Both the position numbers and the translations under genes were made by a program. Positions 57,047 to 64,000 of a DNA stretch of 64,000 bases are shown here, in pieces (position 1 is the stretch's first letter; every line of letters starts with the position of its first letter). The stretch covers positions 1-64,000 of the forward strand of contig NZ_WSTA01000007.1 in the NCBI RefSeq assembly GCF_009789225.1, written 5' to 3'. Source of the stretch: Agromyces seonyuensis (GTDB lineage Bacteria; Actinomycetota; Actinomycetes; Actinomycetales; Microbacteriaceae). The notes beneath the pieces are model-generated. The model saw only the letters and a program-made list of their open reading frames with translations, was not told where the DNA came from and ran no database searches.

Positions 57047-57829
57047 ATGCGAATCGATCCCCTCGTGGAACCCGGCCCGGAACTGGCGCCCGAGGACCGC
57101 GCGCGCTACGCCCGGCAGCTCGCCCTGCCGGCCGTCGGGGAACTCGGCCAGCGCCGCCTCGGGGCCGCCCGCGTGCTCGTCGTCGGGGCCGGCGGACTCG
57201 GCTCGCCCGTGCTGCTCTACCTCGCCGCCGCCGGGGTCGGCACGATCGGCATCGTCGACGTGGACGCCGTCGAGGTCTCGAATCTGCAGCGCCAGGTCAT
57301 CCATTCGACGGCCGATCTCGGCCGCTCGAAGGTCGCTTCGGCGGCCGAGTCGGTGCGCGCCCTGAATCCGGGCGTCGTCGTCGAAGAGCACGACTACCGG
57401 ATGACGGTGCGGAACGCGGCCGAGCTCGCCACCGGGTACGACCTCGTCGTCGACGGCAGCGACACGCTCTTCACCCGCTATCTCGTCGCCGACGCGTGCG
57501 AGGCGGCCGGCAAGCCGCTCGTCTGGGGCTCGGTGCTCGCCCTCGACGGACAGGTGACGGTGTTCTGGTCGGAGGCGCCGGACGGCGCGGCGCGCGTGCT
57601 CCGCGACCTGCATCCCGACACCGGCAACCCCTTCGACACGTTCGGCGTGTGCGCGACCGAGGGCGTCTCCCCCGCCGTGTGCGGCCTCATCGGCTCGGCG
57701 ATGGCGGGCGAGGCGATCTCGCTCATCACGGGCGGCGAGGTGCTGCTCGGCCGGGTGCTCGTCTACAGCGGCCAGTTCAAGTCGTGGGCGGAGCTCGAGG
57801 TGCTGCCTGCCGTGCCGTCGGTCGAGTAG
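57047..57829 (+). CDS. ThiF/MoeB-like adenylyltransferase
   Basis: The 260-residue E1-like enzyme has RYARQLALPAVGELGQ, the ATP loop VLVVGAGGLGSP, NLQRQVIHS, the Asp of VDGSDTLFTRYLVADAC and GSAMAGEAISLITG. This is the core that adenylates the C-terminal Gly-Gly of MoaD or ThiS. The two CxxC zinc motifs of MoeB and ThiF are absent, and there is no C-terminal rhodanese domain. The last residues (Ser-Val-Glu-stop) come from an intergenic repeat. MoaD and MoaA genes lie 2 kb further, so a role in molybdopterin synthesis is likely. Confidence 0.85.
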   Translation: MRIDPLVEPGPELAPEDRARYARQLALPAVGELGQRRLGAARVLVVGAGGLGSPVLLYLAAAGVGTIGIVDVDAVEVSNLQRQVIHSTADLGRSKVASAAESVRALNPGVVVEEHDYRMTVRNAAELATGYDLVVDGSDTLFTRYLVADACEAAGKPLVWGSVLALDGQVTVFWSEAPDGAARVLRDLHPDTGNPFDTFGVCATEGVSPAVCGLIGSAMAGEAISLITGGEVLLGRVLVYSGQFKSWAELEVLPAVPSVE

Positions 57830-57938
57830 CGGCGCGCATCGAGGCCGGAGGCGCGGGTCTCGATACGGCGCTGCGCGCCTACTCGACCAGCGGCACGGCT
57901 GCGGGGGTCTCGATACGGCGCTGCGCGCCTACTCGACC
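57820..57938. repeat. Cluster of three dispersed repeats, copies D1-D3
   Basis: A reverse unit (57820-57846, giving the end of the ThiF gene) is followed by two forward units, 57856-57888 and 57906-57938, that are identical over 33 bases. The last one supplies the end of the TetR gene on the other strand. Confidence 0.9.
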
Positions 57939-58648
57939 GGCGGAAGCGACGGATCGGCCGCGCGGCGGACGAGGCCGTCGAGGAGCAGGTCGAGGCCGAA
58001 CTCGAACTCGGTCTGGTCGTCGCACCAGCCCAGGGTCGAGTCGGGGTCGTCGTGGACCACCTCGGCGAGCATCGCCGCGAGGTTCGGCGCGACCATCGCG
58101 AGCTGCTCGAGCGCACCGGCGGGCAGCTCGCCGCCGTCGTCGCTGAGCTCCTGCACGTAGCCGTAGACGCGGCTGCCGAGCGCGTGCAGCGCGTGGTGGA
58201 TCAGGTCGTACGCGAGGCCGCCGTCGTGCATCGCGGCGACGATGCCGTCGACGTGCCGGGCGGCGTTCGGCCCGGGTGCGCCGCGCGCGTTGAGCACCCA
58301 CGGCACCCAGGGATGCCGCAGCAGCACGCGGCGCGCGGCGAGGATTCGGGCGCCGACGGCCGCGTCCCAGGCCGGGGCCGGAGTCACCGCGGCGCCGTTC
58401 GGCACGGCGGGCGCGCTCGCGAGCGTCTCGGCCGCGATCTCGGCGAACACCTCCTCGATCGCGCCGTCGAGGATCGCGTCCTTGTTCGGCAGGTGGTGGT
58501 AGATCGACATGGCCTCGACCCCGAGCCCGTCGGCGAGCGCGCGCATGGTGAGGCCGTCGAGGCCGCGCTCGTCCGCGAGGGCGATCGCGGCGCGCAGGAT
58601 GCCGCCGCGCGTCAGCCGCGAGCGCGTCGCGCGATCGGTCTCCGCCAT
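57929..58648 (-). CDS. TetR-family regulator
   Basis: The 239-residue repressor has an N-terminal HTH (ALADERGLDGLTMRALADGLGVEAMSIYHHLPNKDAILDG) and a C-terminal TetR_C domain of the tetracycline-repressor type. It is divergent from an alcohol dehydrogenase gene, with tandem palindromes between them. Its own -10 box lies inside one of these sites, so it should repress itself and the dehydrogenase. The last residues (Pro-Pro-Val-Glu-stop) are provided by an intergenic repeat. Confidence 0.92.
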   Translation of the reverse strand: MAETDRATRSRLTRGGILRAAIALADERGLDGLTMRALADGLGVEAMSIYHHLPNKDAILDGAIEEVFAEIAAETLASAPAVPNGAAVTPAPAWDAAVGARILAARRVLLRHPWVPWVLNARGAPGPNAARHVDGIVAAMHDGGLAYDLIHHALHALGSRVYGYVQELSDDGGELPAGALEQLAMVAPNLAAMLAEVVHDDPDSTLGWCDDQTEFEFGLDLLLDGLVRRAADPSLPPVE

Positions 58649-58654
58649 GGGCTC

Positions 58655-58660
58655 ACCTTA
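58655..58660 (-). promoter_or_regulatory. -10 box, leaderless start of the TetR gene
   Basis: On the minus strand TAAGGT is followed by 6 bases and ATG 58648. It overlaps the operator copy at 58657-58668. Confidence 0.5.
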
Positions 58661-58739
58661 CGCCGTACGGATCGTCCCGAAGCACTGGACGGACCGCGGC
58701 GGCCGTGCTTGCCTTACGGCGTAAGTCTTACGTCGTAAG
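58657..58739. promoter_or_regulatory. TetR operators, two perfect and one partial
   Basis: Two perfect 13-bp palindromes, CTTACG-G-CGTAAG (58713-58725) and CTTACG-T-CGTAAG (58727-58739), lie 1 base apart just before the dehydrogenase start. A related site, CTTACGCCGTAC (58657-58668), lies at the TetR start. The common core CTTACGnCGTAAG should be the binding site of the divergent TetR protein. Confidence 0.8.
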
Positions 58740-58749
58740 GGAGCGCATC

Positions 58750-59805
58750 TTGCACACCGAACCGCAACCCTCCGCCACGACCGGTGCCGCCCGCGTGGCC
58801 GCCCCCGGTGCCGCCCGTCCGACCATGCGGGCCGCGCTGGCCGACCGCTTCGGGCCGCCGGAGGTCGTCCGCATCGGCGAAGCGCCGCGGCCGGAGCCGG
58901 GAGCGCACGAGCTTCTCGTGCGGCTGCGGGCCTCGACGGTCAGCATCGCCGACCACCGGCTCCGCAGCCGCAGCGTCCCGCGCGGGCTCGGGCTGCTCGT
59001 CGGGCCGGCCATCGGGTTCCGCCGGCCCAAGCACCGCATCCTCGGGATGGAGGGCGCGGGCGTCGTCGAGGCGATCGGCTCAGCGGTGACGCGGTGGCAA
59101 CCCGGTGACGAGGTCGTGCTGATGCGCGGCGCCGCGTTCGGCTGCCACGCCGAGTACGCCGTCGTCGCCGAGGACGGCCAGCTCGCCCGGAAGCCCGCGG
59201 AGCTCTCCTTCGAGGAGGCCGCCGCGATCGTGTTCGGCGGGCACACGGCCCTGCGCTACCTCGACGTCGTCGAACTCGGCCCCGGAACCTCGGTGCTCGT
59301 GAACGGCGCCTCCGGGGCGGTCGGCACGGCCCTCGTGCAGCTCGCCGCGGCCCGCGGGGCCGAGGTCGTCGCCGTCACGAGCGGGCGGAACGCCGACCTC
59401 GTGCGCTCGCTCGGCGCCGGCCGGGTCATCGACTACACGAGCGAGGACTTCACGGCGTCCGGCGAGCGCTTCGACGTCGTCGTCGACTGCGTCGGGAACG
59501 TGCCGCTCGCCCGGCTGCGGAACACGGTCCGCACCGGCGGCACGCTGCTGCTCGTCATCGTCGGGCTCGGCGGGATGCTCGCGGGCGGTTGGCACGCGCG
59601 GCGCGCGGGCATCCGCGTCGACCGCGACGGCGCGCCCGGCAGCGCCGACCTCATGGAGCGGCTCGTCGCCGAAGCGACCGCGGGACGGCTGCGACCCGTC
59701 GTCGACCGCACGTATCCGCTCGAGGAGATCGTCGAGGCGCACCGATACGTCGACACGGGGCGCAAGCGCGGCAACGTCGTGCTTACCGTCTCGCCGGTCG
59801 AGTAG
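58750..59805 (+). CDS. NAD(P)-dependent alcohol dehydrogenase (MDR family)
   Basis: The 351-residue medium-chain reductase has the GroES-like domain (HRILGMEGAGVVEAIG) and a Rossmann domain with VLVNGASGAVGTALVQLA. It lacks the zinc-binding Cys pattern of classical alcohol dehydrogenases and resembles quinone oxidoreductase-like enzymes. The TTG at 58750 is taken as the start since AAGGGAG stands 6 bases before it; the ATG at 58825 has no ribosome site. Expression is likely controlled by the divergent TetR protein. The C-terminus ends in repeat-derived Pro-Val-Glu-stop. Confidence 0.88.
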   Translation: MHTEPQPSATTGAARVAAPGAARPTMRAALADRFGPPEVVRIGEAPRPEPGAHELLVRLRASTVSIADHRLRSRSVPRGLGLLVGPAIGFRRPKHRILGMEGAGVVEAIGSAVTRWQPGDEVVLMRGAAFGCHAEYAVVAEDGQLARKPAELSFEEAAAIVFGGHTALRYLDVVELGPGTSVLVNGASGAVGTALVQLAAARGAEVVAVTSGRNADLVRSLGAGRVIDYTSEDFTASGERFDVVVDCVGNVPLARLRNTVRTGGTLLLVIVGLGGMLAGGWHARRAGIRVDRDGAPGSADLMERLVAEATAGRLRPVVDRTYPLEEIVEAHRYVDTGRKRGNVVLTVSPVE

Positions 59806-59874
59806 CGAAGCGCATCGACGCCCGGTGAGTCGCGTGCGGGGTCTCGATACGCTCGCTGCGCTCGCTACTCGACC
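59796..59874. repeat. Pair of dispersed repeats, copies E1 and E2
   Basis: A reverse unit (59796-59822) gives the end of the alcohol dehydrogenase gene, and a forward unit (59840-59874) lies between it and moaD. Together with copies D1-D3 they flank the TetR-dehydrogenase pair. Confidence 0.85.
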
Positions 59875-59885
59875 AGCGGGCGCGC

Positions 59886-60137
59886 TCAGCCGCCCGCGAA
59901 CGGCGGGAGCACGTCGACCTTCGCCCCGGCGGGCACCGCGGCGCCGGGATCGCGCGTCGCGCGGCCGTCGACGAGGAACGAGCACCGGCCGAGGATGTCA
60001 GCGACCTCCGGCACCGCATCGGGCACGCGCTGGAGCGCCGCGACGACGCCCGACACCGTGTCGGACTCCGGCGCCACCTCGAGCATCCCGTGCCCGACGG
60101 CAGCGCGCGCCGCCGCGAAGAGCCGCACCGTCACCAT
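59886..60137 (-). CDS. moaD: MoaD-type molybdopterin synthase sulfur carrier
   Basis: The 83-residue ubiquitin-fold protein starts MVTVRLFAAARAAVG and ends with the required Gly-Gly (PPFAGG). Its C-terminal thiocarboxylate gives sulfur to cyclic pyranopterin. It is translated from the ATG at 60137, placed 9 bases after GGAGG. An ATG at 60146, overlapping the MoaA stop, is an alternative. It is coupled to moaA. Confidence 0.88.
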   Translation of the reverse strand: MVTVRLFAAARAAVGHGMLEVAPESDTVSGVVAALQRVPDAVPEVADILGRCSFLVDGRATRDPGAAVPAGAKVDVLPPFAGG

Positions 60138-60142
60138 CCGCG

Positions 60143-61222
60143 TCATCCTCCGATCGCGCTCATCGTGCGCTCCGGCTGCACGAAATCGGCCCGGCCGAGC
60201 TCGTGCCCGGCGGGCTTGACCCACATCGCCGCGCGCCAGCGATCGGCGAGCTCCGCGTCGGACTCGCCGTCGCGGAGGGGCTGCAGCAGTCCGTACTCCT
60301 CATGCGAGAAGAGGCACGAGCGCACGTCGCCCTCCGCCGTCAGGCGGGTGCGGCGGCAATCGGCGCAGAACGGCTCGGTGACGCTCGCGATGATGCCGAG
60401 GGTGCCGAGGCGACGGCCCCCGCCGTCGAGCACGGCGAAGCGTTCCGCGGGAGCGCCGTCGCGCGGCGCCTCGTCGGGGGCGAGCGTGCGGCGCCGCCCG
60501 ATCGTCTCGCGGAGCTCGGCGGCCGTCACCATGGTGCGCCGGTTCCACGAGTGGTCGGCGTCGAGGGGCATCTGCTCGATGAAGCGCAGTTCGTAGCCGT
60601 GCTCGAGGGCCCAGTCGAGCAGTTCGATCGACTCGTCCTCGTTGACGCCGGGCAGCAGCACGGCGTTGAGCTTGATCGGCGCGAACCCCGCCTCGTCGGC
60701 CGCGGCGATGCCGGCGAGCACCCGGTCGAGGAACGGCCGGCGGGTGACGGCCTCGAACGTGTCGTGGCGGAGGGAGTCGAGCGAGACGTTGAGCCGGTCG
60801 AGGCCGGCCGCCTTGAGCTTGCCGGCACGGGCATCCAGGCCGATGGCGTTCGTCGTGAGGGAGATCTCGGGGCGCGGCTCGATCGCCGCGATGCGGGCGA
60901 CGATGTCGACGAGGTCGGCGCGCAGCAGCGGTTCGCCGCCCGTGAACCGCACCTGTCGCACGCCGAGCCGCTCGACGCCGATGCGCACGAGCCGCTCGAT
61001 CTCGTCGGCCGTCATCGTGCGTTCGCGGCCGATCGACGGGAGTCCCTCGGCGGGCATGCAGTAGGTGCAGCGCAGGTTGCAGCGGTCGGTGAGCGAGACG
61101 CGCAGGTCGGTCGCCATGCGGCCGAACCGGTCGACGAGACCCGCGGCATCGGGACGCCCGGCGGCGTCGGCGCGGGCGGTCGCGCCGCGCACGAGCGGGA
61201 TGCCGAGAGCCGTGGGTGCCAT
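60143..61222 (-). CDS. moaA: GTP 3',8-cyclase MoaA
   Basis: The 359-residue radical SAM enzyme starts molybdopterin synthesis from GTP. The N-terminal cluster is CNLRCTYC (Cys48, Cys52, Cys55), and the C-terminal cluster is provided by CADCRRTRLTAEGDVRSCLF. It ends with Gly-Gly, which MoaA needs for activation. The start is leaderless (TAGGCT 6 bases upstream). It shares an operon with moaD and is divergent from the molybdate importer genes. Confidence 0.96.
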   Translation of the reverse strand: MAPTALGIPLVRGATARADAAGRPDAAGLVDRFGRMATDLRVSLTDRCNLRCTYCMPAEGLPSIGRERTMTADEIERLVRIGVERLGVRQVRFTGGEPLLRADLVDIVARIAAIEPRPEISLTTNAIGLDARAGKLKAAGLDRLNVSLDSLRHDTFEAVTRRPFLDRVLAGIAAADEAGFAPIKLNAVLLPGVNEDESIELLDWALEHGYELRFIEQMPLDADHSWNRRTMVTAAELRETIGRRRTLAPDEAPRDGAPAERFAVLDGGGRRLGTLGIIASVTEPFCADCRRTRLTAEGDVRSCLFSHEEYGLLQPLRDGESDAELADRWRAAMWVKPAGHELGRADFVQPERTMSAIGG

Positions 61223-61228
61223 GCCGCC

Positions 61229-61234
61229 AGCCTA
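61229..61234 (-). promoter_or_regulatory. -10 box, leaderless start of moaA
   Basis: On the minus strand TAGGCT is followed by 6 bases and ATG 61222. Confidence 0.55.
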
Positions 61235-61346
61235 GGCGCGTGACCGGCGGCGAGGCCGTCCCACGGTGCATCCATCGCCGACGCGAACGACCCGTTCGCC
61301 GTGTCATCCGGCCCGCCGTCGGTGGCGACCGTCGCAGATACGGCGC

Positions 61347-61352
61347 TATCGT
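61347..61352 (+). promoter_or_regulatory. -10 box, leaderless GTG start of the HTH-TOBE gene
   Basis: TATCGT is followed by 7 bases and GTG 61360. It fixes the start of the modABC operon. Confidence 0.55.
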
Positions 61353-61359
61353 CTCGTTC

Positions 61360-61758
61360 GTGACGCAGATACGGGTTTCGGAGGCGGCAGGCCTCCTCGG
61401 AGTGAGCGACGACACGGTTCGACGCTGGATCGACTCGGGCGCGCTCTCGGCCGCCGACGACGCCCACGGGCGGCTCGCGGTCGACGGCGCCGAGCTCGCG
61501 GCCCTCGCCGTCGAGCGCGCCAACGCCCCGGCCGACGGCGGCACCGCCTCGGCGCGCAATCGCTTCACCGGGCTCGTGACCCGCGTGCAGATCGACGGGG
61601 TCATGGCCCAGGTCGACCTGCAGGCCGGTCCGTTCCGCGTCGTGTCGCTCATGTCGGCCGAGGCCGCGCGCGAACTCGCGCTCGAGCCCGGTTCCGTCGC
61701 CACCGCGGTCGTCAAGGCGACGACCGTCATCGTCGAAACCCCCGGAGGACGCAGATGA
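61360..61758 (+). CDS. HTH-TOBE molybdate-responsive regulator
   Basis: The 132-residue protein joins a MerR/excisionase-like HTH ([26 protein letters not shown], residues 3-28) with one Mop/TOBE domain ([27 protein letters not shown] ... [13 protein letters not shown]). TOBE domains bind molybdate or tungstate. It is the first gene of the modABC operon and its stop overlaps the modA start by ATGA, so it is the likely molybdate sensor and autoregulator of uptake. It is divergent from moaA and could control that as well. Confidence 0.88.
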   Translation: MTQIRVSEAAGLLGVSDDTVRRWIDSGALSAADDAHGRLAVDGAELAALAVERANAPADGGTASARNRFTGLVTRVQIDGVMAQVDLQAGPFRVVSLMSAEAARELALEPGSVATAVVKATTVIVETPGGRR

Positions 61759-62573
61759 CCCGAACCCGCCGCTCCCGCTTCGCGCTCGGCGCGACCGTCC
61801 TCGCCGCGGCGCTGACGCTCGCGGGCTGCGCCTCCTCGGCTGGCGACGACCCGGCGGACGGCACGACCGGCACGGCGACGACCGGCCCGGAGCTCACGGG
61901 CGACCTCACGGTCTACGCCGCCGCGTCGCTCACGGCGGTGTTCGAGGAACTCGGCGATCGGTTCGAGGCCGCCAACCCGGGCGTCGAGATCGCCTTCTCG
62001 TTCGGCGGCTCCTCCGGGCTCGTCACGCAGCTGCAGGAAGGCGCCATCGCCGGGGTCTTCGCCTCGGCCGACGAGGCGAACATGGGCAAGCTCGTCGACG
62101 CCGGCCTCGTCGAGACGGAAGCCCCCCGGATCTTCGCGACGAACGTGCTCGAGATCGCGACGCCGCCGGACAACCCCGCGGGCATCGCGGCGTTCGCCGA
62201 TCTCGCCGCACCCGGCGCGCGCGTGGTCGTGTGCGCGGAGCAGGTGCCGTGCGGCGCCGCGACGGCGAAGGTCGAGACGGCGACCGGCGTCGCGCTCTCC
62301 CCCGTCAGCGAGGAGCAGTCCGTCACCGACGTGCTCGCGAAAGTCGCCTCGGGCGACGCCGACGCCGGACTCGTCTACGCGACCGACGTGCAGGGAGCGG
62401 GCGGCAGCGTGCTCGGCGTGCCGTTCGACGAGTCCGCCGAGGCCGTGAACCGCTACCCGATCGCGGCCCTCGCCGACGCGCCCGACGCCGACCTCGCCGC
62501 CGCGTGGGTCGCCTTCGTGCTCGGACCCGACGGGCAGGAGGCGCTGGCGGCCGCCGGATTCGGCGCACCGTGA
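61755..62573 (+). CDS. modA: Molybdate-binding lipoprotein ModA
   Basis: The 272-residue protein has a lipobox LAGC (Cys25) and the ModA motifs [39 protein letters not shown] and [10 protein letters not shown], which hold the oxyanion ligand. A further conserved region is [16 protein letters not shown]. It binds molybdate outside the membrane. It overlaps the regulator gene by 4 bases at its start and modB by 4 bases at its end (GTGA). Confidence 0.95.
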   Translation: MTRTRRSRFALGATVLAAALTLAGCASSAGDDPADGTTGTATTGPELTGDLTVYAAASLTAVFEELGDRFEAANPGVEIAFSFGGSSGLVTQLQEGAIAGVFASADEANMGKLVDAGLVETEAPRIFATNVLEIATPPDNPAGIAAFADLAAPGARVVVCAEQVPCGAATAKVETATGVALSPVSEEQSVTDVLAKVASGDADAGLVYATDVQGAGGSVLGVPFDESAEAVNRYPIAALADAPDADLAAAWVAFVLGPDGQEALAAAGFGAP

Positions 62574-63535
62574 GCGCCGGGGCGCCGGGCGCCGATGCGA
62601 CGCGGCTCGGCGGAGCGCCACGTCACGGCGGCCCGTCGGGCGTCGCACCCTTCCCGCGGTGGCTGCCGTTCGTCGCGGCCGTCGGGGCGCTGCTCGTCGT
62701 CGTCCCGCTCGTCGCCGTCGTCGCCCGCGTCGACTGGGCGCAGCTGCCGGCGCTGCTCACGAGCGAATCCTCGCTCGCGGCCCTCTGGTTGAGCCTCTCG
62801 ACCTCCATCGCGGCGACCGCCGCGTGCATCGTGCTCGGCGTGCCGCTGGCGGTGGTGCTCGCGCGCTCGACGTTCCGCGGCATCGCGGCCGTGCGTGCCC
62901 TCGTGCTCGTACCGCTCGTGCTGCCGCCCGTGGTCGGCGGGCTCGCGCTGCTCTACGCGTTCGGCCGGCGCGGGCTCATCGGGCAGGCGCTCGAACCGTT
63001 CGGCATCGTCATCCCGTTCACGACGCTCGCGGTCGTCATCGCACAGACGTTCGTCGCGCTCCCGTTCCTCGTGCTCTCGCTCGAAGGCGCGCTGCGCACC
63101 GCGGGCGACCGCCACGAGCTCGTCGCCGCGACCCTCGGCGCCTCGCCGTCACGGGCGTTCCGCACGGTCACGCTGCCGCTCGTGCTGCCGGGGCTCGCCT
63201 CCGGGGCGCTGCTCGCGTTCGCGCGATCGCTCGGCGAGTTCGGGGCCACGCTCACGTTCGCGGGCTCGCTCGAGGGCGTCACCCGCACGCTCCCGCTCGA
63301 GATCTACCTCCAGCGCGAGGTCGACCCGGACGCCGCCGTCGCCCTCTCCCTGCTCCTCATCGTCATCGCGCTCGTCGTCGTGGTGCTCGGGCGGAACGCG
63401 CTCGGCGGCGGGGCGTTCCGCGCGGCGCCGAGGGCGGCATCCTCGCCGGTGCCGTCGAGCCGGCCGCCCGCGCCCGCGCCTGCGCCTGCGCCTGCTCGAG
63501 CGGACGAGACCCACGGTGCGGAGGACGAGCGATGA
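62570..63535 (+). CDS. modB: Molybdate ABC permease ModB
   Basis: The 321-residue permease has about six membrane segments and the EAA loop [27 protein letters not shown] followed by [15 protein letters not shown], typical of ModB. It starts with GTG overlapping the modA stop. The C-terminus after about residue 280 is a Pro-Ala repeat ([10 protein letters not shown]) of unknown use, not usual in ModB. Confidence 0.95.
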   Translation: MSAGAPGADATRLGGAPRHGGPSGVAPFPRWLPFVAAVGALLVVVPLVAVVARVDWAQLPALLTSESSLAALWLSLSTSIAATAACIVLGVPLAVVLARSTFRGIAAVRALVLVPLVLPPVVGGLALLYAFGRRGLIGQALEPFGIVIPFTTLAVVIAQTFVALPFLVLSLEGALRTAGDRHELVAATLGASPSRAFRTVTLPLVLPGLASGALLAFARSLGEFGATLTFAGSLEGVTRTLPLEIYLQREVDPDAAVALSLLLIVIALVVVVLGRNALGGGAFRAAPRAASSPVPSSRPPAPAPAPAPARADETHGAEDER

Positions 63536-64000
63536 CGCCCCCGGAGTCCGCTCGCGGGATCGGGCTCGCCGTCGACATCGCCCTGCCGCCGCGGCTCGCC
63601 CACATCGCCTTCGCCGTCGCGCCCGGCGAGACCCTCGCGATCACCGGCGACAACGGCGCCGGCAAGTCGACGCTCCTCGCGATCCTCGCGGGGCTCCTGC
63701 GGCCGGCATCTGGCACGGTCTCGCTCGAGGGCCGGATGCTCGCCGCCGACGGCGTGCACGTCCCGCCGCACCGCCGCGGCATCACGCTGCTCGGCCAGGG
63801 CGCGCCGCTGTTCCCCCATCTGTCGGTGCTCGACAACGTCGCCTACGCGCCGAAGGCGGCCGGTGCCGGCCGCACCGCCGCACGGGAGGTCGCCCGCGCG
63901 CGGCTCGACGAGGTCGGGATGCTGGGCTTCGCCGCTCGGCGCCCGCACGAGCTCTCGGGCGGGCAGGTCCGCCGCGTCGCCATCGCGCGCGCTCTCGCGG
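63532..64000 (+). CDS. modC: Molybdate ABC ATPase ModC (cut by the window)
   Basis: The first 156 residues are present. The P-loop is GDNGAGKST, the Q-loop [12 protein letters not shown] and the signature [15 protein letters not shown]. It overlaps the modB stop by 4 bases. The rest, including any C-terminal TOBE domain, lies beyond the right edge. The operon order regulator-modABC supports the assignment. Confidence 0.93.
   Translation, partial: MTPPESARGIGLAVDIALPPRLAHIAFAVAPGETLAITGDNGAGKSTLLAILAGLLRPASGTVSLEGRMLAADGVHVPPHRRGITLLGQGAPLFPHLSVLDNVAYAPKAAGAGRTAAREVARARLDEVGMLGFAARRPHELSGGQVRRVAIARALA

Overview
The window is chromosomal DNA of a high-GC actinobacterium. The best fit is the family Microbacteriaceae (Agromyces/Microbacterium type). 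The evidence is: an actinobacterial rRNA leader at the left edge; Lsr2; a SepX-like membrane protein beside rimJ and galU; DUF2530 and DUF3027 proteins; many genes whose TAnnnT -10 box lies only 6-8 bases before the start codon (leaderless mRNAs); and the intergenic GGTCTCGATACG / CTACTCGACC repeat. The genus is inferred. I see no phage, integrase, transposase, CRISPR array or recognisable defence island, so the window reads as core and lineage-specific chromosome.

Layout. 1-689: leader and promoter of an rRNA operon that lies off the left edge (minus strand), then a dispersed repeat and a 19-bp tandem array. 690-24714: metabolic and transport genes: three aldo/keto reductases, HrpA helicase, four MFS exporters, an acyl-CoA dehydrogenase-like flavoprotein, an AlaX-type editing protein, a luciferase-like flavoprotein, an F420-reductase-like protein, a FAD oxidoreductase divergent from a LuxR regulator, an M20 peptidase, a methyltransferase and a D-Ala-D-Ala carboxypeptidase. 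24832-29605: tRNA-Ala and the conserved actinobacterial block sepX-rimJ-galU / 5-FCL-fmdB-mscL, with the usual glp (moeA1) gene missing between galU and rimJ. 29598-33341: a 1247-residue superfamily-1 helicase-like protein whose Walker A lysine and Walker B glutamate are both replaced. 33490-43263: rhodanese, alanine dehydrogenase with divergent Lrp regulator, universal stress protein, Lsr2, a VanZ/RDD protein, an agmatine deiminase-amidase operon, an AlkD-like protein and a UBP zinc finger. 43495-52387: LysR-type DNA-binding domain protein, tRNA-Arg, lactonase, two secreted wall hydrolases (CHAP and NlpC/P60) around an HNH nuclease, iron regulator, serC, DUF2530, DUF3027, cold-shock protein. 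52454-56790: five-gene NMT1/THI5-type ABC importer operon ending in an XRE-cupin regulator. 57047-64000: molybdenum cofactor and molybdate uptake genes (ThiF/MoeB-like, moaD-moaA, a HTH-TOBE regulator and modABC, with modC cut by the right edge), interrupted by a TetR-alcohol dehydrogenase pair flanked by repeat elements.

How they work together. The molybdate locus is the clearest module: HTH-TOBE protein, ModABC import, and MoaA/MoaD for molybdopterin synthesis. SepX, Lsr2, the wall hydrolases and the carboxypeptidase serve division, nucleoid and wall functions. Most other genes stand alone or in pairs with their own leaderless promoter. The most unusual items are the density of leaderless start modules, the repeat family that supplies the last codons and stop of four genes, the motif-degenerate helicase-like protein, the loss of glp from its conserved place, and the repeat-bounded cassette inside the molybdenum region.
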